Source: Candidatus Methylacidiphilales bacterium (lineage in GTDB: Bacteria; Verrucomicrobiota; Verrucomicrobiia; Methylacidiphilales; JAAUTS01). From it: a stretch of DNA of 40,515 bases. The stretch is from positions 1 through 40,515 of the forward strand of contig JAQTNW010000030.1 of the NCBI GenBank assembly GCA_028713655.1. The letters are read 5' to 3'. The notes beneath the pieces were generated by a model. The model saw only the letters and a list, made by a program, of their open reading frames with translations, did no database searches and was not told the DNA's origin. Made by a program: the position numbers and the translations under genes. Below are positions 32,387 to 39,622 of the stretch, piece by piece; the first letter of the stretch is position 1; each line of letters begins with the position of its first letter.

Positions 32387-35300
32387 ATGACGCGACACTT
32401 TCCACGAGTTGTTCCACTAGGAGCACAGGCGTCCCACCTGCTCCTTCCGGCATCATGCCGGAAGGCTTTCTTTGTTTTTACGCGCCTCTGGAGAGTTGTT
32501 CACAGTTCCCGTTCCGTCCTTCGTCCTCTTGCGTCTTTTGCCCTTTGCGTCTTGGCGTTAAATTGCTTGGCTCCCTCTCTCTCCGCCACCCAGCCGGCTT
32601 GGTGGACCGCCCGCGGCGCGGTTAGCAGCTCTCTGAGCGCGAATGACTACGCGGTAGTCAACCAGGGCCAGCTCAAGCAGTTCACCCAAAAAGCCGTCCA
32701 AGAAATGAACGTCGGCCTGGCTGGTGGAGCGGGCAGCGACCTCAACACCCTCGTCACCGGCTGGCAGCAGGAATACCAAGCCAACGGTTGGAACGGGACC
32801 AACCCAAAGCCCTCCGACTTCACGGTAATGACCGTCGGCCAATTAAAATACATCGCCGGCAAAATCTGGAGCCGGTTGGTGGCCGCCGGCTACACCGCCT
32901 CAGCGCCCTCCTGGCTTGCCGTCAACGCAGCCACCGATAACCAGGCTGCCAACCTCGGTCAGCTCAAAACCGTCTTTAACTTTAATCTGAGCAACTTTCT
33001 GCCCGCCGCCTGGCAACAACAGAACTTTGGACATACTGGCGTGGATCCCAATGCCGATCCCGATGGCGACGGGCTCAGTAACCTCCAAGAATATCAGGGA
33101 GGCAGCGATCCCAACAACTATTACAACCAGGACTCCTACACCATCACCCCGCAGGTCACGATCGTCAGCGGAAACAACCAGACAAGTGATCCTGGTACCT
33201 TTGCAGCAAATCCTTTGCTTATCCAAGTAACCGACAGTGCAACAGGCCTGCCGCTCTCCAATGCGCCAATAACATTTAGTGTCACGCAAGGCGGAGGCAA
33301 GCTTACGACCATAAACACGCCCGTCGCCCAGCAATACGACAGCCTGCCCATGCGGACTGACATCAACGGCTATGCTGTTGTTTATCAAGGAACAACTGCA
33401 AATGTTTATTATTTGCAACCTGCCGGGGAAGGAATAATCAGCCAGATCAGCGTCACAGCGGGAACCGGGTTCCCCGCCCAATTTACGGTTACCACCAATT
33501 ATATCAGTGTCCCGGCCGACCCAAGCAATTTCAGCGTGACCACAAACGGAGACGGCAGCCTGACTTACTCCTGGCAGGATAATTCCGGCAATGAGACGGG
33601 CTTTGTCATCCAGTATCAGCAAAGCAACGGCAATTGGGTACAGTTGGGAACGGTCGGCGCCAACCAAACCAGCTTCACCGTGGACGCCGCCACAGCCGCC
33701 GCCGCAGGCGTCAACGGTTCAACCAATGCCCGCAGCGTGGCCACCAACCCAGCCGGACAGTCAGGCGGTTCCAACCAAAGCAATCCCCCGCCGCCGATTC
33801 CTTCCTCTCCGACAAGCCTGAGCGGATCGTTTGACGATTCCGGCAACATGAACCTTTCCTGGACGCCTTCAGCGGGGGCAACCAGTTATCAGATCGAACG
33901 CGAAACGCTGAGCACAGGAACCTGGGAAAATCTGGGCACCGCAACGGGTGCCACTTATCAGGACACGAGCAGAACGGCCGGAACTGGTTATCATTACCGG
34001 GTCAGCGCAATCAATTCGACCGGCTCGGCAACTTCGAATGAATTCCCGGCTTCCAGCTATGCGGTGATTGATCTGGGATTGAATTTTGTGCCGGTTGGGA
34101 TTAATAACAGCGGTGTGGTGGCGGGAAACGGGCCTCCAGACGGCAACCCAACAGGCGCTTGGGTCCCGCAAGTCTGGAATCAGGGGGTTCTGACTGCGCT
34201 TCAATTGTACCCGGGAAACGGGGTTAGCAGCTCTATTACCAGCATCGACGACTCCAACCACATCACGGGGCAGATTCTTGGCAATGTTTACGATTCGGAT
34301 GGTAACCCGATCGGAAATGATTCCGCCGCCGGTTACTGGACCAGTACGACAGAAGTACCCCTACGTATTGGACTGGGATGGCAGGGTGTCATGGGAGGAC
34401 CCAACGATACAGGACCTGCAATCATCAGCGACGAGGGCTTTATCGTGGGACATGGCGAAGGAGGTTATGTGCTCCAGTTTGATCCATCGGATGCCCCGCC
34501 GAATTTAGCTCATCTTTTATCGGACACTTTAACTCGCGTCGATGTAACCGGAGCAGCAGGGACTTCGAGTTGGTGTGGGTATGGGTACTACGGACCCGGA
34601 CCGGTCATAAACGGAACGACCTATACCACTTCTCCCACGCTCCATCCGTATGCCATTAACGATAGCAACCTGGTCGTGGGCGGAGACGGTTCCAATGCCA
34701 AGCTGGTGCAGGTTTCAGGATCAACCCTTCAAATCACCAACCTGGGCTCGGGCGCAGCAAAAGCCCTCAACAACCACACCAGCACCATCAGCGGCAGTTC
34801 CACCCCAACGCCTCAGATCATTGGATTCGATGGCCCAGGCAACGGCACACTCTGGGAAAAGACCAAGTTCGACGGCAGCTCCTCGGACACCTATATCAAA
34901 AAGAATCTTAACGATCTAATCCCAACAACAAGCGGCTGGGTTTTGCAAAGCCCCACCTACTCCAGCCCCTGCGTCGCCATCAACAACTCGGCCCTAATCG
35001 TCGGCACCGCAACCTACTCAGGCTCCGATTCCTCCATCGCCCCAGGCCAGCACGGAATCATGCTGATTCCGTTTGAAGTGGTTAGGGAAACTCAACCCGG
35101 AAGCAGCCAATATCATAAAATAGACCAAGTCCCGCTTTTCCAGGGCGACCCCAGGCAGTTTGGAGAAAACGATACTGGGGTAGAATCCATCCCCCTCAAT
35201 ATTACACCCCAAATGACAATTTCAGCCGGTGCCTTTTCGGCGGATCAGCCCGACAGCATATTTGTTCATCTGGATGGCAAAGCGACGGGGGAATTCAACG

Positions 35301-36991
35301 GGACTTTGGTGGAAACCGGAAACAATACAAACACATTTGCCAACAATGATGGCACTGTGACTGTTGTTTTGAACTCCGCGAATGCAAATGCCTGGCAGGC
35401 CATCGTTTCAGTTGCGGCCTTGGGTTACTCAAATACACCATTCACGTTGAAGCACACCGGAACGAATACTTATGCCTCCTTTGTGCAATTGGCTGAGGCA
35501 GACAATGTTTATTTGGACGACGGAGCCATTGATACGCTTCATATCAGCATCCTGTATGGTGACGCCAATTCTCCAGTGGCCAATCTGGGCCAGCCTTTGG
35601 CTGTAACCGCGGTTGAAACAGGAGCCAATACTCGCCAATTTGTTGATGCTGCCAATGGCATAACTGTCCAAGTACTCAACAATCCCACCTTCGACAGTTC
35701 CGCTATTGATGTTCTTCAATGCAAAATTTACACCACAACTGATCCACAGAGCGCGGTGACCGTTGAACTTCTTGAAACAGGCCCCAATACAAGGAATTTC
35801 ACCAGTCAGACCCGCCAAATTAGCCTGCTTGATGACCATAGCAGCGAAGCCAACGATCCGGAAACCCTAGGCAGCGGAGTGTGTTTTGTAAAAATGCCAC
35901 AGATAACCGGCTTGAATTCGATTAAAATTCATACTTCGGATCAAGAAAATGATCCGGGGGTGGAAGTTCCGCTTCAGGCCATGCCAAATCAGCCAGGCAT
36001 GATGATTTCAGAGCCGTTCATCTTACTGCCCCAAGACTCGCAGAAAGAATATGCCCACTATAACAGCACCACTCTTCATAACGTGCGTTCCGCAGTCAGC
36101 AATGCCGATCACATCAACTATAACTTTGTATTTGATAATGCCCCGGACACAAAAAGTGGCGTCAAGACAGCAGTTCAGCGCGGGCTTTTTGCTGCGTGGT
36201 CAGTCCCTGAAATGATGAGAGGAAACCCCGAAGTCGAAAGGCATTTGCGGGGCTATCCGGATGCTGCAACAGAAAGCCAGAATGTGCCGCCGGATTCCGT
36301 TATACAACAGGATGAGCAGCGGATGCTAAATAGCCTTGCAAATGTCCGAACGGATGGAGATGCCAATCTTGAATTATACGGCAATGTCAGAAACAAGAAT
36401 TTGCTTTGGGCTGACAATACCGACATCGGAGACGTGCTGCGCCGCTATGATTATGTTCTATTGGCCTGTCACGGGATGACCCGTGCTTCGCATTTCGATT
36501 TTTATCAAACCCCGGAAGCTCCCCGTGTTGGGTTCCAAGGCTTTGTTTTAATGAAACACCAGAACGGCAACATACAATTTCAGGGTTACACGCCTGACGA
36601 TGTCAAGATGATGACTTTGTTGGCGGCACCGAAACTTGTGTTCCTGAGCGCATGTGGCTCGGCAGAAAATCGGCAAGGAGCCAAGACCCAGGAAATGCGG
36701 GATGCCTTCCGTTCCTATGTCTATATTGGCTGGAGCGACGAAGTCTTCATGCGCCAGGCAGCGTATGCAGAGGAGAGATTTTTCAAAGAGTTTAAAGAGG
36801 ATACAACAGTTCTGACAGCCCTTGACCGCGCCAGTTCAGAATCGCCGGCCAAAATCGAATTGGCTGACATGGCCAATCACCCGGATGAAGTAATTGCGCA
36901 ATTGAATAGGTTGGAAGATATTGCGCCCAGTTCTTATACGGCAAAGCAATTGATTGAAAAGAAGGTGCCTGGGACCGTGCAAAATCCATGA
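32387..36991 (+). CDS. Very large secreted protein with C-terminal CHAT/caspase-like protease domain
   Basis: From the ATG at 32387 (GGAG 11 bp upstream) the protein has 1,534 residues; a TTG at 32366 would add seven. In order: a long N-terminus with a signal-type core LASFALCVLALNCLAPSLSA (about 50-70); GQLK repeats (NQGQLKQF, TVGQLKYIA, NLGQLKTVF; 90-205); a calcium-type DPNADPDGDGLSNLQEY; a Big_1-like Ig domain (about 250-370); two Fn3-like domains (375-560); HAF-type repeats (GINNSGVVAG, AINDSNLVVG, AINNSALIVG; 565-900); three beta units with ETGxNTxxF (950-1150); and a protease-like domain with His1362 (LLACHGM) and Cys1423 (FLSACGS), then YIGWSDEVF. The His-Gly and Ser-Ala-Cys pairing fits CHAT proteases, clan CD; gingipain-like C25 is an alternative. 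CHAT enzymes are usually cytoplasmic, so export is unusual. The partner at 36988 overlaps by 4 bp. Confidence 0.8.
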   Translation: MTRHFPRVVPLGAQASHLLLPASCRKAFFVFTRLWRVVHSSRSVLRPLASFALCVLALNCLAPSLSATQPAWWTARGAVSSSLSANDYAVVNQGQLKQFTQKAVQEMNVGLAGGAGSDLNTLVTGWQQEYQANGWNGTNPKPSDFTVMTVGQLKYIAGKIWSRLVAAGYTASAPSWLAVNAATDNQAANLGQLKTVFNFNLSNFLPAAWQQQNFGHTGVDPNADPDGDGLSNLQEYQGGSDPNNYYNQDSYTITPQVTIVSGNNQTSDPGTFAANPLLIQVTDSATGLPLSNAPITFSVTQGGGKLTTINTPVAQQYDSLPMRTDINGYAVVYQGTTANVYYLQPAGEGIISQISVTAGTGFPAQFTVTTNYISVPADPSNFSVTTNGDGSLTYSWQDNSGNETGFVIQYQQSNGNWVQLGTVGANQTSFTVDAATAAAAGVNGSTNARSVATNPAGQSGGSNQSNPPPPIPSSPTSLSGSFDDSGNMNLSWTPSAGATSYQIERETLSTGTWENLGTATGATYQDTSRTAGTGYHYRVSAINSTGSATSNEFPASSYAVIDLGLNFVPVGINNSGVVAGNGPPDGNPTGAWVPQVWNQGVLTALQLYPGNGVSSSITSIDDSNHITGQILGNVYDSDGNPIGNDSAAGYWTSTTEVPLRIGLGWQGVMGGPNDTGPAIISDEGFIVGHGEGGYVLQFDPSDAPPNLAHLLSDTLTRVDVTGAAGTSSWCGYGYYGPGPVINGTTYTTSPTLHPYAINDSNLVVGGDGSNAKLVQVSGSTLQITNLGSGAAKALNNHTSTISGSSTPTPQIIGFDGPGNGTLWEKTKFDGSSSDTYIKKNLNDLIPTTSGWVLQSPTYSSPCVAINNSALIVGTATYSGSDSSIAPGQHGIMLIPFEVVRETQPGSSQYHKIDQVPLFQGDPRQFGENDTGVESIPLNITPQMTISAGAFSADQPDSIFVHLDGKATGEFNGTLVETGNNTNTFANNDGTVTVVLNSANANAWQAIVSVAALGYSNTPFTLKHTGTNTYASFVQLAEADNVYLDDGAIDTLHISILYGDANSPVANLGQPLAVTAVETGANTRQFVDAANGITVQVLNNPTFDSSAIDVLQCKIYTTTDPQSAVTVELLETGPNTRNFTSQTRQISLLDDHSSEANDPETLGSGVCFVKMPQITGLNSIKIHTSDQENDPGVEVPLQAMPNQPGMMISEPFILLPQDSQKEYAHYNSTTLHNVRSAVSNADHINYNFVFDNAPDTKSGVKTAVQRGLFAAWSVPEMMRGNPEVERHLRGYPDAATESQNVPPDSVIQQDEQRMLNSLANVRTDGDANLELYGNVRNKNLLWADNTDIGDVLRRYDYVLLACHGMTRASHFDFYQTPEAPRVGFQGFVLMKHQNGNIQFQGYTPDDVKMMTLLAAPKLVFLSACGSAENRQGAKTQEMRDAFRSYVYIGWSDEVFMRQAAYAEERFFKEFKEDTTVLTALDRASSESPAKIELADMANHPDEVIAQLNRLEDIAPSSYTAKQLIEKKVPGTVQNP
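32421..32464. repeat. Double-hairpin dispersed element, copy 2, inside a coding region
   Basis: GAGCACAGG/CCTGCTC (32421-32442) is followed by CTTCCGGCA-TCA-TGCCGGAAG (32444-32464). It matches the element at 22630-22673. A CTTGCGTCTTTTGCCCTTTG block (32528-32547) follows about 60 bp later, also a dispersed intergenic type. Both lie within the predicted N-terminus of the CHAT protein. Confidence 0.7.
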
Positions 36992-37977
36992 AACAAATCG
37001 CCTTCATCACATTGATATTATTTGGCTGTTGGGCACAGGCAGTCCCAATGGCTTCCCCATCAGATACAGAAACAGACTCGGAAAGCGCCTGCCGTCACAA
37101 AACCAGTGTTCTGGTTGATAAAATCAACCAGTTTTATTTGGAGAATGGGTTTAAATCTTCATTGATACAAGTTTCGAAATGGAAACTGGAGTTGACAGAT
37201 GCTCCACATGACTACCACCAGGGGGCAATTCGATTAAATGGTTATAAAGATCCGAATCCAAGCCAGGTTGCAACATTCAATTTTTTACAAACATCATTCA
37301 AATTTATTCAGTTTTTTAATGATAACTATCATGCAAACGCACCTTTCTATGACGCGCCCGAACGAATTCCCAAATGGCCAAAGGAGAAGGCGGAACAGTT
37401 AGCCTCCGAGTTTGCTAAAATTTTTTTGCAAGATTGGAATCTTGCAGACTTTAAATTTGAAAAAGTTGTTTGGGAATCAAATTCAGGCGGCGGGGGACCA
37501 ATAGGTAAGCCCATGAAGTACAGCGAGGGTTATTGGATTGCAATTCTCCGGCGCACAACTCCCTCTGGAGTTCCTTTTGATGATGATTCGATTATGGTCG
37601 ATATTAGTGAAACGTATGGCCCATACATCCTGAGTCTGTTTTATTTGACCCACTATGAAGAAAAGCCATACCAAAAAATTGGCGAAGACAAGGGCTTGCA
37701 GCTTGCCAACGAAAAACTGCCTGAAATCCTGAAGCTGCAGGGGTTGGTTTCGGATACCAAGACCATCAGTGTTTTAGAAAAGCCCAGGATCCGGGAAGTC
37801 ATTGTTCGTCCCAATTATTGGCCCAAAACTTCCAAGCGACCCGTCACCTTGGAAGAGCGGTCTGAGGGCCGCCCCGCTTACATCGTCACGTACCATGTTT
37901 TAACAGCAGTAGGAAATAAACCTGTTGTGGTGTACATTGATTCCGAAACGGGCGATTTTTTGGGCGGAAATTACTAA
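36988..37977 (+). CDS. Putative lipoprotein with PepSY-like C-terminus, partner of the CHAT protein
   Basis: This 329-residue protein begins MKQIAFITLILFGCWAQA. The LFGC could be a lipobox (lipoprotein with Cys14) or the segment may be an ordinary signal peptide cut after AQA. The mature part has two regions with similar logic: a helix followed by a beta sheet at about 40-110, and again at about 130-220 (EKAEQLASEFAKIFLQDWNL ... GYWIAILRRTTPSGVPF ... DSIMVDISETYGPYILSLF). The C-terminus RPAYIVTYHVL ... VVVYIDSETGDFLGG is the PepSY pattern. PepSY domains occur as inhibitory or chaperone modules of secreted peptidases, so a role in restraining or folding the CHAT protease is an inference. The ATG overlaps the CHAT stop (ATGA). 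A perfect hairpin follows the gene. Confidence 0.75.
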   Translation: MKQIAFITLILFGCWAQAVPMASPSDTETDSESACRHKTSVLVDKINQFYLENGFKSSLIQVSKWKLELTDAPHDYHQGAIRLNGYKDPNPSQVATFNFLQTSFKFIQFFNDNYHANAPFYDAPERIPKWPKEKAEQLASEFAKIFLQDWNLADFKFEKVVWESNSGGGGPIGKPMKYSEGYWIAILRRTTPSGVPFDDDSIMVDISETYGPYILSLFYLTHYEEKPYQKIGEDKGLQLANEKLPEILKLQGLVSDTKTISVLEKPRIREVIVRPNYWPKTSKRPVTLEERSEGRPAYIVTYHVLTAVGNKPVVVYIDSETGDFLGGNY

Positions 37978-37991
37978 CGCTTTTGTCGGAT

Positions 37992-38014
37992 GTGAAAAGT
38001 TCAGGACTTTTCAC
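37992..38014 (+). terminator. Perfect hairpin after the CHAT unit
   Basis: GTGAAAAGT (37992-38000) pairs over 9 bp with ACTTTTCAC (38006-38014), loop TCAGG. It lies 15 bp after the lipoprotein gene and may end the transcript, although no T-run follows. Confidence 0.45.
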
Positions 38015-38139
38015 TATGCTCTGTTCTCCGCCAGGGAACATTTTGGGTGCGGGTGAACCAACGGAAATACAAACCGCCCCTATCCCGACAGACAAAGTGG
38101 GCAATCTTTTTACTTGGGGCACCTCATATATCCACAGCG

Positions 38140-38215
38140 TGGGAACTTTGTGGGTGTTTGTCGGAACTGAGTTCAATTCATGTTGGAACTTTGTCGGAAC
38201 ATCGTTGGAAATCAT
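38140..38215. repeat. Tandem 11-bp iteron-like repeats
   Basis: Consecutive 11-mers: TGGGAACTTTG (38140), a degenerate TGGGTGTTTG unit (38151), TCGGAACTGAG (38161), TTCAATTCATG (38172, diverged), TTGGAACTTTG (38183), TCGGAACATCG (38194) and TTGGAAATCAT (38205). GGAA therefore recurs on one face of the helix. The 37978-38347 stretch has no supportable gene; it also holds an inverted repeat AAGGCC/GGCCTT (38233-38269) and CCGAAC-AG-GTTCGG (38299-38312), the latter flanked by ACGGC/GCCGT. Confidence 0.65.
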
Positions 38216-38395
38216 GCCCCCATCCCAACGTCAAGGCCTCCAAAAATGACCTCCTAAACGGTTGGCCTTGGAGTTGAAGGGACGCAGAACACGGCACCCC
38301 GAACAGGTTCGGTCAAGGGCCGTTCACGGTGCATCCGTCATGCTTCATTGATGCTTCAGTCATTCTTCTTTTGTGCATCACCATGCTCCGCACTG

Positions 38396-38653
38396 TCGAT
38401 TGATACCTGTGCCACCGAGATGCTCCGGGGCGGCGCTTCCGTCCGGCATGTGCAGGAAATGCTCGGTCACAGCCAGATTACCACCACCCAGGTGTACACC
38501 CGCGTTGTGCCGGTCGATCTAAAAAAGGTTCATCAAAAAACTTCTCCCAGCGAACGGTTGAAAAAGATCGACGTGCCTGCCTTCCAGCGCCTCGGCTGGG
38601 GCGGAGAAAAAAGACACAGGAAATGGCGTGCTTCCACTCCCGCAAAGGCATAG
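38396..38653 (+). pseudogene. 3' remnant of a tyrosine recombinase
   Basis: The frame reads TCATEMLRGGASVRHVQEML, then GHSQITTTQVYTRV, the C-terminal end of a XerC/D-type or phage-type tyrosine recombinase with the second catalytic His and the Tyr still present. Everything before, including the core-binding domain, the first Arg and the HxxR box, is missing; the upstream SIDT does not continue the fold. The tail runs on as DLKKVHQKTSPSERLK, as in many XerD-like proteins. It is a decayed insertion-module relic and differs from the integron integrase at 2786. Confidence 0.82.
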
Positions 38654-38654
38654 C

Positions 38655-39110
38655 GTGAACCCAGTGAATGTCCCAAGTCTCTATCTGGATACTTCCGTCA
38701 TCGGCGGGTATTATGATCCTCCATTCCAAGTTGCGACTCGTGAGTTGTGGCAAAAACAGCAGGCGGGAAAATACCGGTTCGTCTCCTCCCTGCTGGTGGA
38801 TTTTGAAATCTCCACCGCACCCCAGCAAGTGCAGGACTTGATGCAACGCACCTTTACAGAAGCCGACTTGTTGCCGCTCACAGTGGAAGTGGAGGCATTG
38901 GCCCGGGCTTATATGGCTAAAAAAATTGTCCCATCCAAATATGCCGACGATGCCACCCATGTGGCCATTGCCGTGGTACATCGAGTGCCGGTGTTGGTCA
39001 GTTGGAACTTCAAACATCTGGTCAACCGAGATCGACGCACCGCGTTCAACGCGGTAAATTTGTTGCAGGGGTATCCTCCAGTGGATATATTGAGTCCGTT
39101 GGAGTTGTAA
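38655..39110 (+). CDS. PIN-domain ribonuclease toxin (VapC-like)
   Basis: The frame is open from 38628; GTG at 38655 (after AAAGG) or GTG at 38664 are the likely starts, giving about 148-151 residues. PIN toxins are metal-dependent RNases. Acidic residues are at the expected places: Asp in LYLDTSVIGGYYD, Glu in LLVDFEIS, Asp in YADDATHVAIAVV, and the family end VLVSWNFKHLVNRDR ... GYPPVDILSPLEL. This type usually has a small antitoxin beside it; here the neighbour is the 54-codon gene 4 bp downstream. The gene follows the recombinase relic, consistent with a mobile module. Confidence 0.9.
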   Translation: MNPVNVPSLYLDTSVIGGYYDPPFQVATRELWQKQQAGKYRFVSSLLVDFEISTAPQQVQDLMQRTFTEADLLPLTVEVEALARAYMAKKIVPSKYADDATHVAIAVVHRVPVLVSWNFKHLVNRDRRTAFNAVNLLQGYPPVDILSPLEL

Positions 39111-39114
39111 AATT

Positions 39115-39279
39115 ATGGCAACGCGCAAAAAAACAGTGGATGCATTGGCGATATCCCGACGAGGCCGGGAACGAGTGAGTGCGTTATTGTCCCGGTTAAG
39201 CCACAAGGAAAAAGTGGCTTTGCTCAATACGCGCTTGTCCCGGTTCCGGCATGGCAAACCTTTAAAGATCGCTGCCTAA
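39115..39279 (+). CDS. Small partner of the PIN toxin, putative antitoxin (54 residues)
   Basis: This short gene is ATG (39115-39117) to TAA (39277-39279) and encodes 54 residues: MATRKKTVDALAISRRGRER, then VSALLSRLSHKEKVALLNTR and LSRFRHGKPLKIAA. It is strongly basic and helical. The 'D-A-x-x-x-SRR-x-R-E ... LS-x-x-E-K-x-x-x-LN' layout recalls short proteins seen next to this class of PIN toxins. It starts 4 bp after the toxin stop, so co-translation is likely. Antitoxins normally precede their toxin; the reversed order and the lack of an obvious DNA-binding domain leave the antitoxin role an inference. Confidence 0.65.
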   Translation: MATRKKTVDALAISRRGRERVSALLSRLSHKEKVALLNTRLSRFRHGKPLKIAA

Positions 39280-39403
39280 TCCGTTCTGGTGCCGTCTTGG
39301 TGAGCCGCAGGGTTGCCACGTCAACGTGCTCTCAAAGCCAAAACTGTCTAAACAGCCGTAAAGTTGGCTCGACTCTCATTCTTTAGCTGCCAGATTAAGA
39401 GCC

Positions 39404-39622
39404 GTGGGCTACTTCCTGAAACCCGAGATAGGTACAGGGAAAAACCGCGCTTTTTGGCGCGGGTCAAATGGAAATAATGCCCTAATCGTCGGCACCGCAA
39501 CCTACTCCGGCTCCGACAACTCCATCGCCCCAGGCCAGCACGGAATCATGTTGATTCCGTTTGAAGTGGTTAGGGAAACTCAACCCGGAAGCGGCCAATA
39601 TCTTTTTGGGGTCAACTCTCAA
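39404..39622 (+). pseudogene. Fragment of a CHAT-gene paralogue
   Basis: Positions 39479-39601 align to 34991-35113 of the large CHAT gene at offset 4488 with 6 mismatches in 123 bp. The translated piece reads ALIVGTATYSGSDNSIAPGQ, HGIMLIPFEVVRETQPGSGQ, the end of the HAF-type repeats. The flanks do not match. It then runs into LFGVNSQE where the insertion sequence begins. The 39280-39403 stretch before it shows nothing recognisable; a small hairpin CCGCGC/GCGCGG is at 39445-39462. Confidence 0.85.

Noticed and set aside
38220-38323. attC-like site near the recombinase relic
   Set aside because: Inverted repeats are present, but RYYYAAC/GTTRRRY ends with correctly placed paired arms are not.
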